Below the pieces are notes generated by a model. That model worked only from the letters and a program-made list of their open reading frames with translations, was not told the origin of the DNA and ran no database searches. From positions 1 through 6,206 of the forward strand of contig DAOUPC010000177.1 in assembly GCA_030626365.1 (NCBI GenBank): DNA of 6,206 nt, written 5' to 3'. The position numbers and the translations under genes were made by a program. This document shows positions 1 to 5,566 of the stretch, piece after piece (the first letter of the stretch is position 1; every line of letters starts with the position of its first letter). This stretch comes from Paracoccaceae bacterium. GTDB taxonomy: Bacteria; Pseudomonadota; Alphaproteobacteria; Rhodobacterales; Rhodobacteraceae.

Positions 1-167
1 GGCAATGGTGCCAGTGCCATACGGGCCACCACGGGTTCAGAAACCACCGTTTCAGAAACCACTGGGCGCGCCCTGGGGCGCAGCGAAGTATCCGGCGCAT
101 TGGCTGCCGCCGGAAAGCTGCCCAGCAACACCGCGACAATCGCCGGTATGGCAATCCGGTCAATCAT
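1..167 (-). CDS. N-terminus of a secreted protein of unknown function (partial)
   Basis: This minus-strand reading frame is open from an ATG at 167 to the window edge (55 codons), so the C-terminus is missing. It begins with a clear Sec signal peptide: MIDR, then a hydrophobic core (IAIPAIVAVLLG), then a likely signal peptidase I site after AAANA (about residue 24). A basic, proline-rich stretch follows (SLRPRARP), then two copies of VVSE. The product is therefore probably exported. The start is ambiguous because upstream tandem repeats supply in-frame ATGs at 182 and 197. The one at 197 has the best Shine-Dalgarno-like sequence (GGGGGA, 214-209), about 11 nt away. With the 167 start the gene begins 7 bp after the tyrC stop, suggesting the same operon and translational coupling. 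The Arg/Pro-rich mature start resembles extensin-family secreted proteins of Rhodobacterales, but no catalytic domain is in view and the family is a guess. Confidence 0.62.
   Translation of the reverse strand, partial: MIDRIAIPAIVAVLLGSFPAAANAPDTSLRPRARPVVSETVVSEPVVARMALAPL
36..62. repeat. 15-bp-period direct repeat inside the secreted-protein gene
   Basis: TTCAGAAACCAC occurs at 36-47 and again at 51-62, a period of 15 bp. On the minus strand the two copies read as VVSE-T and VVSE-P, so the repeat is an in-frame five-residue duplication just after the signal peptide. It is a short coding duplication in what is probably a flexible linker. Confidence 0.7.
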
Positions 168-205
168 CACTGGATCAATCATCACTGGCCCGATCATCAC
201 TGGCC
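161..205. repeat. Three tandem 15-bp repeats at the tyrC/secreted-protein junction
   Basis: Three adjacent 15-bp units (161-175, 176-190, 191-205) share the core ATCATCACTGG, with a partial fourth unit at 206-210. On the minus strand the units nearest tyrC read in the tyrC frame as DRASD/DRASDD. A C-to-T change turns CGG into TGA and ends the gene at 177-175. In another frame the same units each contain an ATG in frame with the downstream secreted protein (197, 182, 167). The repeat thus spans one gene's stop and the next gene's possible starts. Confidence 0.85.
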
Positions 206-1134
206 CGATCCCCCGCGCCTGATCCCCCGCGCCCAAAGTTGGGCGCATCGGTGTCCTGCCCGGCATCAATAATGCCCCGGCGGATGGCACGGGTGCGGGT
301 GAAATAGTCAAACAGGAGGTCCCCGTCCCCGGTGCGTATCGCGCGTTGCAGCGAAAACAGTTCTTCGGTAAAGCGCCCCAGAATTTCCAGCGTGGCCTCT
401 TTGTTGCTCAGAAAAACATCGCGCCACATGGTCGGATCACTGGCGGCAATCCGGGTGAAATCGCGAAAACCCGCCGCCGAAAACTTGATCACTTCATTGT
501 CAGTCACGCGCCGCAGATCATCGGCCACACCAACCATCGTATAGGCGATCAGGTGCGGTGCGTGGCTGGTTACGGCGCAGACCAGATCGTGGTGATCGGG
601 CTCCATCACCTCGACGTTCGCGCCCATCGCCTTCCAAAGCGATTCCAGCCTGTCCACCGCCGCCTGATCGGTGCCCTCGACCGGGACCAGCAGGCACCAG
701 CGGTTATCAAACAGCTCGGCAAAGCCGGACCGGGGTCCGCTGTGTTCGGTGCCCGCCATCGGGTGTCCGGGAACAAAATGCACGCCCTTGGGAATGTGCG
801 GCGATACGGCCTCGATCACCGCCCCCTTGACCGACCCCACATCGGTCACGGTGGCACCGGGTTTCAGCACCCCGGAAATATCCTGCGCCACCTGCCCCAT
901 TGCCCCGATCGGCACGCACAAAACCACCAGATCCGCGCCCTCGGCCGCCTCGGCCACACTGTCGCAGACCCGGTCACACAGGCCGATTTCACGCGCAATA
1001 TCGCGGGTTTCGCCCGAACGGGCAAAGCCCGTCACCTCGCGCGCCAACCCGGCACGTTTGATCGCGTGATACATCGAACCCGCAATCAGGCCCAGCCCGA
1101 TCAGCGCCACACGGTCATAGATTACCTTGCTCAT
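175..1134 (-). CDS. tyrC: Prephenate/arogenate dehydrogenase, TyrC type
   Basis: This enzyme catalyses NAD(P)-dependent oxidative decarboxylation of prephenate and/or arogenate in tyrosine synthesis, in the cytoplasm. The 319-aa product has an N-terminal Rossmann fold with the dinucleotide loop GLGLIAGS (13-20; Ala at 18 where Gly is commoner), then DVGSVK (98-103), PGHPMAGTE (122-130), TSHAPH (189-194) and KFSAAGFRDFTRIA (217-230), all hallmarks of the family. The C-terminal helical dimerisation region follows. No chorismate mutase or ACT domain is visible, so this is a stand-alone dehydrogenase. Its start overlaps the hisC stop by 4 bp (ATGA), and AAGGGGG lies close upstream, indicating operon co-translation. 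The last 15 or so residues (GGSGAGDRASDDRASDD) look like a tail made by tandem repeats and lie beyond where relatives usually end. Whether it prefers prephenate or arogenate, and NAD or NADP, cannot be read reliably from sequence. Confidence 0.93.
   Translation of the reverse strand: MSKVIYDRVALIGLGLIAGSMYHAIKRAGLAREVTGFARSGETRDIAREIGLCDRVCDSVAEAAEGADLVVLCVPIGAMGQVAQDISGVLKPGATVTDVGSVKGAVIEAVSPHIPKGVHFVPGHPMAGTEHSGPRSGFAELFDNRWCLLVPVEGTDQAAVDRLESLWKAMGANVEVMEPDHHDLVCAVTSHAPHLIAYTMVGVADDLRRVTDNEVIKFSAAGFRDFTRIAASDPTMWRDVFLSNKEATLEILGRFTEELFSLQRAIRTGDGDLLFDYFTRTRAIRRGIIDAGQDTDAPNFGRGGSGAGDRASDDRASDD
207..233. repeat. 13-bp direct repeat in the tyrC 3' end
   Basis: GATCCCCCGCGCC is present at 207-219 and again at 221-233, a period of 14 bp. 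It directly adjoins the 15-bp repeat array. The period is not a multiple of three, so the two copies are read in different frames and together encode the Gly-rich part of the TyrC tail (GRGGSGAGD). The minus-strand GGGGGA of the left copy (214-209) may also act as a Shine-Dalgarno sequence for the next gene. Confidence 0.75.
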
Positions 1135-2216
1135 GCTACCCCCTTGAACGTCGCAATGGCCGTGGCCACCCGGCGACAGGCAATTTCATCACCCACAGTT
1201 ATCCGCAACGCATTGGGCAGCTTATAACCAGCCACAAGGCGCACGATCAGGCCCTGACTTTGCAGGTACTGATCACAGCGTTCTGCCTCTTGCTGGTCGG
1301 CGAACCGGGCCAGAATGAAATTAGCGCAGGACGTGTCCGATGGCACGCCAGCCGTGGCCAGCGCCTCGGCCAGCCAGGCCCGCCATCTGGCGTTCTCGGC
1401 CCGGCAGTGTTCGACATAACCGGTATCGCCAATCGCCGCCTCGCCCGCCGCCAGCGCCGCCGCCGACAGGTTGAACGGCCCGCGCACCCGGTTCAGCACA
1501 TCAATGATCGCCGCCGGGCCATAGCCCCAGCCAACCCGCATCCCGCCCAGCCCGTAAAGCTTGGAAAAGGTGCGCGTCATCACCACGTTGTCGCGCGCCC
1601 CGATCAGGGCCGCGCCACCGTCAAACCCATCAACAAATTCCGCATAGGCCCCGTCCAGCACCAGCAGCGCCTTTGGCGGCAGCCCCGCCGCCAGCCGGGC
1701 CACATCCGCGCCGCCGATCATCGTGCCGGTGGGGTTGTTGGGGTTGGCAATGAACACCAGCCTTGTGCGCGCGCTGCATCCGGCCAGAATTGCATCCACA
1801 TCCGTAACCCTGTCCCTTTCGGGCACCTCGACCGGCGTGGCCCCGGCGGCCAGCGCAGAAATGCGGTACATGGCAAAGCCGTGTTCGGTATGGATCACCT
1901 CGTCCCCCGGCCCGGCATAGGCCTGGCACAAAAAGGCGATGATTTCGTCGCTGCCGGCCCCGCAAATTACCTTTTCAGGGTCCAGTCCGTGCGCATTGCC
2001 AATGGCCTCGCGCAGGGCGCGGTGGTCGGTAGAGGGATAGCGGTGCATGTTCATGGCCGATCGGCGCACCGCCTCGATTGCCGCCTCTGACGGGCCCAGC
2101 GGGTTTTCGTTCGACGACAGTTTGATCACGTTATCAATACCCGCCAGCGTGGCCTTGCCACCCTGATAAGGCGCGATATTCATGATCCCCGGTTGTGGAT
2201 TGATCTGACTGGTCAT
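1131..2216 (-). CDS. hisC: Histidinol-phosphate aminotransferase (aromatic aminotransferase)
   Basis: This is a class I/II PLP aminotransferase that transaminates imidazole-acetol phosphate in histidine synthesis. In many bacteria it also acts on aromatic keto acids such as prephenate or 4-hydroxyphenylpyruvate. The 361-aa length fits HisC. Visible motifs are KLSSNENPLGPS (32-43), GAGSDEII (86-93), NPNNPTGT (158-165), LDGAY (187-191; the PLP-binding Asp is 188), TFSKLYGLGGMRVGWG (216-231; Schiff-base Lys219 and Arg227) and LRIT with Arg338, which binds substrate carboxylate/phosphate in the family. The ATG at 2216 is preceded by AAGGGGA about 9 nt upstream, and the start matches the usual QPGIM-containing N-terminus. 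Coupling to tyrC through a 4-bp overlap suggests a role in tyrosine as well as histidine synthesis, a pairing known in other alphaproteobacteria such as Zymomonas. No other his gene is in the window. Confidence 0.94.
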   Translation of the reverse strand: MTSQINPQPGIMNIAPYQGGKATLAGIDNVIKLSSNENPLGPSEAAIEAVRRSAMNMHRYPSTDHRALREAIGNAHGLDPEKVICGAGSDEIIAFLCQAYAGPGDEVIHTEHGFAMYRISALAAGATPVEVPERDRVTDVDAILAGCSARTRLVFIANPNNPTGTMIGGADVARLAAGLPPKALLVLDGAYAEFVDGFDGGAALIGARDNVVMTRTFSKLYGLGGMRVGWGYGPAAIIDVLNRVRGPFNLSAAALAAGEAAIGDTGYVEHCRAENARWRAWLAEALATAGVPSDTSCANFILARFADQQEAERCDQYLQSQGLIVRLVAGYKLPNALRITVGDEIACRRVATAIATFKGVA

Positions 2217-2246
2217 GGCACCGATCCCCTTGTCGGGCCGTTCTAT

Positions 2247-2272
2247 CGGCGTGGCCGCCCCATGGCCAGCCG
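2247..2272 (-). other. Hairpin in the hisC leader region
   Basis: CGGC (2247-2250) plus TGGCC (2252-2256) pair with GGCCA (2264-2268) plus GCCG (2269-2272). This gives a 9-bp stem with one bulged G and a 7-nt loop. On the minus strand it lies about 30 nt upstream of the hisC ATG. No His-codon-rich leader peptide or U-run accompanies it, so attenuation is not shown; it may be a chance GC-rich fold. Confidence 0.3.
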
Positions 2273-2306
2273 GATTTTGCCATCAGGCACTTGCCCCGAT
2301 AATCCT

Positions 2307-2340
2307 GCGCCCCCCATCAATCCTGCACCATGTGGGGCGC
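2307..2340 (-). terminator. Terminator-like hairpin after the class V PLP enzyme gene
   Basis: The arms at 2307-2317 and 2330-2340 pair over 11 positions with one mismatch (GCGCCCC with GGGGCGC at the base) and a 12-nt loop. The hairpin begins 9 bp past the stop of the leftward PLP-enzyme gene and lies about 90 bp upstream of hisC. No T-tract follows on the minus strand, so it is not a canonical intrinsic terminator. It could be a pause, processing or partial termination site between the two transcription units. Confidence 0.35.
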
Positions 2341-2349
2341 CGGGGCCAC

Positions 2350-3783
2350 TCAGGCGGCCTGATCCTGCCGGTGATACATGCCCGTTGCCGCATCCAGCCG
2401 ATAAAGCGGCGCATAATCCGCCGTCGAGCGGGCCAGCGCATTCACGCTGTCGATGATATAGCGCACGGTGGCATCATCCATGAGATAGCCAAAGTTCAGG
2501 CGCACCCAACCGGGTTTGCTGACATCCTGCCCGTCGCCCACCACCTTGGTATACAGCGCCTCTGACGTGGCCTGATCGATGTCCAGCAACAGATGACCAT
2601 ACGGCCCGGCGCAGGCACAACCGCCACGCACCTGAATGCCATAGATATCGCTTAGCATCCGGGTGAACAGTTGTTGATGCACCGGCACGCCCGCGTGATC
2701 ACGCACCAGAAAGGAAAAGATCGGCAGGCGATGCACCTTGTCCGTGCCCAGCAGGGTCAGATGCGGGTTATCGGCCCAGCCTGCCAGCGCCATCCGGTTG
2801 ACCTGTGCCTCGCGGTGGGCGATTTCACCGGTTCCCACCACATCCTTGACGATAAAGGCAAGGGCCGCGCGGATGTCACCAATGATGTTCGGGGTTCCGG
2901 CCTCTTCGCGGGCCACCAGATCGTCCAGGTATTCATGGCGCCACGGCGACACGAACGTCACCGTGCCACCGCCCGGCATACTGGGGCGGGTCGCCCTGAC
3001 CACACCCTGATTGACAATCAGCACCCCCGAGGCCCCCGGCCCGCCAACAAATTTATGCGCCGACACGACAACGCCGTCCATGCGCGCATCCCCCGCCGCC
3101 CCCATGTCAATCTTCAGATACGGCCCGCCCCCCGCATAGTCCCAGATCGACAATGCCCCGTGCGCCTTAAGAAGGCGGGTCACCGGATCGGGGTCGGTGA
3201 TAATGCCCGTCACATTCGAGGCGGCAGAAAAGCTGCCGATTTTCAAATCGGACCCGGCGTGCGTTTCCAGCGCCCGCGCCAAAGCATCCAGATCAGGACC
3301 GCCCATTTCGGCCTCGGGGATCACCACGATCTGTGCGCGGCTTTCGCGCCATGGCAGGATGTTTGAATGATGCTCATATGGCCCGATGAACACGACCGGA
3401 CGATCCGCCGTTTCAATTCCCAAAAGGTTGACCAGCCGGTTCAGCCCGGCAGTGGCCCCCGATCCGGCAAAAATCACCGCGTCATCCTTGCCGGCCCCGA
3501 CAAGGCGGGCAATTTCATGCCGCGCCGCTTCGCGCAGCCGTGTCGTATAGGCCCCGCACCAGGATGCCTCGGTGTGGCTATTGGCATAAAATGGCAAAAC
3601 GTGGCTGGTCACAAAATCCTCGACCTGGCGCAACGCCCGCCCGGATGCCACGTAATCGGCATAAACCAGCGGCACATCCCCGTTCAGCCCCGGAATCATC
3701 ATATTTTCCCCGATCAACCCGTCACGCAGGGTTCCATTTTGGGTGGCGGCCAACACGGTTTCACGAAACTGAGAGAGAGGCAT
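2350..3783 (-). CDS. Class V PLP-dependent enzyme, group II cysteine desulfurase-like (SufS/CsdA-related)
   Basis: This is a cytoplasmic fold-type I PLP enzyme of the class V aminotransferase/cysteine desulfurase family, about 477 aa from the chosen start. Visible motifs are YADYVASGR (41-49), GSGATAGLN (107-115), YEHHSN (136-141; a PLP-stacking His is expected here), WDYAGGGPY (214-222; PLP-pyridine Asp215) and SAHKF with Schiff-base Lys244. RGGCACAGPYGH (386-397) follows; Cys391 falls where the desulfurase catalytic Cys sits in the R-x-G-x-x-C-A-x-P loop. A desulfurase or sulfur-lyase reaction on cysteine or a related substrate is therefore plausible, but the substrate is unknown. At about 477 aa it is longer than SufS (about 405). 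The ATG at 3783 was chosen because AAAGGAA lies 8 nt upstream; a longer frame from ATG 3828 or TTG 3831 would add 15-16 residues but has no good ribosome site. It is divergent from an Lrp/AsnC gene, its likely regulator. Confidence 0.85.
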   Translation of the reverse strand: MPLSQFRETVLAATQNGTLRDGLIGENMMIPGLNGDVPLVYADYVASGRALRQVEDFVTSHVLPFYANSHTEASWCGAYTTRLREAARHEIARLVGAGKDDAVIFAGSGATAGLNRLVNLLGIETADRPVVFIGPYEHHSNILPWRESRAQIVVIPEAEMGGPDLDALARALETHAGSDLKIGSFSAASNVTGIITDPDPVTRLLKAHGALSIWDYAGGGPYLKIDMGAAGDARMDGVVVSAHKFVGGPGASGVLIVNQGVVRATRPSMPGGGTVTFVSPWRHEYLDDLVAREEAGTPNIIGDIRAALAFIVKDVVGTGEIAHREAQVNRMALAGWADNPHLTLLGTDKVHRLPIFSFLVRDHAGVPVHQQLFTRMLSDIYGIQVRGGCACAGPYGHLLLDIDQATSEALYTKVVGDGQDVSKPGWVRLNFGYLMDDATVRYIIDSVNALARSTADYAPLYRLDAATGMYHRQDQAA

Positions 3784-3791
3784 GGGGCAGA

Positions 3792-3798
3792 TTCCTTT
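3792..3798 (-). promoter_or_regulatory. Ribosome binding site fixing the PLP-enzyme start
   Basis: On the minus strand AAAGGAA ends 8 nt before the ATG at 3783. The in-frame alternatives at 3828 and 3831 have only a distant AGG. This decides the start in favour of the MPLSQF N-terminus. The site also overlaps one arm of the inverted repeats described for the divergent region, so a bound regulator could interfere with leader structure or transcription there. Confidence 0.65.
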
Positions 3799-3843
3799 GT
3801 TGCAAGGCAAAGATGATCTGAATTTCATCAATTAACTTTGCCT
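3795..3843. promoter_or_regulatory. Nested inverted repeats, candidate Lrp-family operator
   Basis: The AT-rich divergent region holds a perfect 8-bp inverted repeat, AGGCAAAG (3805-3812) and CTTTGCCT (3836-3843), separated by 23 bp. A second dyad, CTTTG (3795-3799) with CAAAG (3808-3812), shares the middle arm. Inside the large dyad are GATGA (3812-3816) and TCATC (3825-3829). Lrp/AsnC regulators typically bind several spaced, partly palindromic AT-rich sites and often control a divergent neighbour, so this is the obvious candidate target. No known consensus is matched, and the assignment is inference from position and symmetry. Confidence 0.45.
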
Positions 3844-3875
3844 ATTTACATTGGTTTTCTTATTTTTTTGTGTCA

Positions 3876-3881
3876 TATGAT
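3876..3881 (+). promoter_or_regulatory. Candidate -10 box of the Lrp-family gene (possible leaderless transcript)
   Basis: TATGAT matches five of six bases of the sigma-70 -10 consensus. It ends 5 nt before the ATG at 3887, so transcription would start at or next to the start codon. A weak TTGGTT (3851-3856) lies 19 bp upstream as a possible -35. No Shine-Dalgarno sequence precedes this ATG, which fits a leaderless mRNA. Confidence 0.35.
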
Positions 3882-3886
3882 TGGGC

Positions 3887-4348
3887 ATGAGCAATATTCC
3901 AGATCAAACTGACAAACGATTACTGCGGGAACTGCAAAAAGATGCCAGCCTGTCCCAACGCGAACTGGCGGACCGGATCGGCATGTCGCAAAACGCCTGT
4001 TGGCGGCGATTGCGCACCCTAAGCGACACAGGTGTGCTGCAAGGGTCAACCGCGCGCGTCGACCGGCGTAAACTGGGGCTGGATCTGGTGGTGTTTGTGA
4101 TGCTGCGCACCCGGCACCATTCAGCCGACTGGCTGATGGCCTTTCGCCGCCACGTTCTAAGCATCCCCGAGGTGGTGGATTTTCACCGGATCAGCGGCGA
4201 TTACGGCTATCAGCTAAAGGTCGTGACCGAGGACATGACCAGTTATGACAAGGTCTATCAACGCCTGATCGACGGCGTTGAACTGGACAGCGTCACCTCG
4301 TACTTCGCGATGGAGGCGATTGCCGAAGGGCGCCCCCTGCCCTTGTAA
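3887..4348 (+). CDS. Lrp/AsnC-family transcriptional regulator
   Basis: The product is a DNA-binding regulator that in this family senses an amino acid and works as dimers or octamers. It is 153 aa from the ATG at 3887, a typical length; a TTG two codons upstream is possible but offers no better ribosome site. Residues 6-60 form the AsnC-type helix-turn-helix, with LSQRELADRIGMSQ (22-35) followed by the recognition helix NACWRRLRTLSDTGVL (36-51). A linker leads to the RAM ligand-binding domain (about 65-145), which carries SGDYGYQLKV (103-112), the family's GDYDY-like ligand-pocket loop. It is divergent from the class V PLP enzyme across about 100 bp, the classic layout for a local Lrp-type regulator and its target; autoregulation is also likely. 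The effector is unknown, though cysteine or another sulfur amino acid would suit the neighbour. Its 3' end converges on the MetE-like gene with a 51-bp gap. Confidence 0.92.
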   Translation: MSNIPDQTDKRLLRELQKDASLSQRELADRIGMSQNACWRRLRTLSDTGVLQGSTARVDRRKLGLDLVVFVMLRTRHHSADWLMAFRRHVLSIPEVVDFHRISGDYGYQLKVVTEDMTSYDKVYQRLIDGVELDSVTSYFAMEAIAEGRPLPL

Positions 4349-4376
4349 TCCGGGCATATCCGGGCACCCGCCAGCA

Positions 4377-4392
4377 TGTGATGAACGTCACA
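4377..4392. promoter_or_regulatory. Perfect CRP-like palindrome TGTGA-N6-TCACA
   Basis: TGTGATGAACGTCACA matches the classic CRP-family half-sites TGTGA and TCACA at exactly the 6-bp spacing. It lies between the convergent 3' ends of the Lrp-family gene and the MetE-like gene, where no promoter is expected. It may be a chance match, a protein-binding site outside a promoter, or the short stem of a weak 3' hairpin. Alphaproteobacterial CRP relatives often use other consensus sequences. Confidence 0.3.
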
Positions 4393-4399
4393 ACAGACC

Positions 4400-5479
4400 T
4401 TAAATCAGCCGCGCCGCCGCGCACATTACGCGCAGCTTTGCCTCGGCCAGATCGGCAGGCAACAGGCCCAGACCGCAATCGGGGGCCACCACCAGACGAT
4501 CACGGTCAATATGGTTCAGCGCCAAACGCAGGCGTGCGACCACTTCGTCCACGGTTTCCAGCCGACTGCTGGCAATCGCCACCGCGCCGAAGATCACCGT
4601 TTTGGATGGCAGTTTATCCAGCAGGTTCAGGTTGTTACAGCAATGGGCATCCTCGATCGACACCTGATCAAAGGCGGCCTGATCTATTGCCGCACTTAGC
4701 TGATGATAGCTGTCCGGGTCGGCCTTTTTGTAATCGTCATCATCAAGATGGTCAGGATAGCCACAGCACATATGCACCACACGGGTCACCGATTTGGGCA
4801 GCCCGTGAAAACACCGCTCCAGCCCCTCCATGCCAAAGCCAAGCGCATCACCGACCTGACGCGCGAACAGCGGTTCATCAACCTGAATGTACTGGCACCC
4901 GGCATCCGCCAGCGCGCGGATTTCCCGGTTCACCGTTTCGGCCAGTGCGGCGTTCAGTTTGGCGCGGTCGTTGTAAAAACAATCCGCCGTTGTGTCCATA
5001 ATGGTCAGCGGCCCGGGCAGCGTGACCTTTACCGGGCGCGAACTGACGCTTTGGGCCGCCTTGTAATCATGCGCGGCGTAAAAGACCCCCCCGGCGTGAC
5101 TGACCGGTTTTCGAATGGCCGGCAGGTCCGTTTCATAGGCCCCGTCGCGCAATACCCGATGTTCCAGATCAACAAAATCGAACCCGTCGATGTGGCGGCA
5201 ATGATAGTGGATATAATTTTCGCGGCGCACCTCTCCGTCGGTCGGGATGGTGATGCCGGCGCGGATCTGGATATCGATCACCTCTTTGGCGGCGCGGATG
5301 AACAGCGCCTCGTGCGCGTCCGTGTTTTTGGCGATATCGGTTGTGTAATCGCGGGTCGTCTGGCTGGTGTTCATGCCGCCGGCTTCACGGGCAGAATCGA
5401 ACCAGTCACGAACCGGAACATAATCCGGCTTGGGAAAGGCCCCTAAGGTGGTGGTTTCAATGGGTTTTCTGCTTGTCAT
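4400..5479 (-). CDS. Single-domain MetE-like zinc methyltransferase (cobalamin-independent methionine synthase family)
   Basis: The 359-aa protein corresponds to the C-terminal catalytic barrel of cobalamin-independent methionine synthase (MetE, about 750 aa) and lacks the N-terminal half. The four zinc ligands of the family can be placed: His236 and Cys238 in HMCCG, Glu276 in SIEDAH, and Cys335 in APDCGLGLLP. IQVDEPLF (198-205) matches the MetE segment that contacts homocysteine, and PTDGEVRRENY (79-89) is an early conserved loop. It probably transfers a methyl group to a thiol, perhaps homocysteine, but stand-alone proteins of this family vary in methyl donor and acceptor, so annotation as methyltetrahydrofolate-homocysteine methyltransferase would be over-precise. 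The ATG at 5479 has GGAAAGG about 8 nt upstream. It appears monocistronic: the rpsD terminator lies upstream and a convergent gene downstream. No SAM riboswitch was recognised in its leader. Confidence 0.85.
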   Translation of the reverse strand: MTSRKPIETTTLGAFPKPDYVPVRDWFDSAREAGGMNTSQTTRDYTTDIAKNTDAHEALFIRAAKEVIDIQIRAGITIPTDGEVRRENYIHYHCRHIDGFDFVDLEHRVLRDGAYETDLPAIRKPVSHAGGVFYAAHDYKAAQSVSSRPVKVTLPGPLTIMDTTADCFYNDRAKLNAALAETVNREIRALADAGCQYIQVDEPLFARQVGDALGFGMEGLERCFHGLPKSVTRVVHMCCGYPDHLDDDDYKKADPDSYHQLSAAIDQAAFDQVSIEDAHCCNNLNLLDKLPSKTVIFGAVAIASSRLETVDEVVARLRLALNHIDRDRLVVAPDCGLGLLPADLAEAKLRVMCAAARLI

Positions 5480-5534
5480 CTGGCGGGCCTTTCCAAATCA
5501 GAACGGACGGCGCACGCAATTTGTCGCCAGCCAA

Positions 5535-5565
5535 AATATATCAGCATTTTCCAGGGCACACGCAA
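5535..5565 (-). promoter_or_regulatory. Candidate promoter of the MetE-like gene
   Basis: On the minus strand a TATATT box (5540-5535) lies about 55 nt upstream of the ATG, just after the rpsD terminator. The best -35 candidate is TTGCGT (5565-5560) at a long 19-bp spacing, so the match is weak. The gene needs its own promoter because the terminator separates it from rpsD; no other convincing -10 is seen between 5480 and 5568. Confidence 0.35.
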
Positions 5566-5566
5566 C

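Noticed and set aside
161..233. CRISPR-like array
   Set aside because: The repeats are only 13-15 bp, directly adjacent without spacers, and lie within coding sequence.
5..307. Plus-strand open frame of 100 codons at the left edge
   Set aside because: It is Pro/Ser-rich and includes repeated SSLARSSLARS from the tandem repeats. The minus-strand frames (TyrC tail and a convincing signal peptide) explain the region better.
346..1227. Long plus-strand open frame of 293 codons opposite tyrC
   Set aside because: It is antisense to a gene with complete family motifs. Its translation is rich in Arg, His, Pro and Gly without any recognisable domain, as expected from the complement of a high-GC gene.
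1260..2090. Long plus-strand open frame of 276 codons opposite hisC
   Set aside because: It is a shadow of hisC, whose PLP-binding motifs are intact. The composition is low-information and Arg/Gly-rich, and no ribosome site or domain supports it.
3784..3831. Longer N-terminus of the class V PLP enzyme from TTG 3831 or ATG 3828
   Set aside because: The added residues (MMKFRSSLPCNKGICP) do not look like part of the fold, there is no good Shine-Dalgarno sequence, and the extension covers the candidate operator. The ATG at 3783 has AAAGGAA at ideal spacing.
4349..4399. Bidirectional intrinsic terminator between the convergent Lrp-family and MetE-like genes
   Set aside because: Only a 10-bp-period direct repeat (TCCGGGCA at 4349-4356 and 4359-4366) and the 5-bp-arm palindrome are present. 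There is no GC-rich stem followed by a T-tract on either strand.
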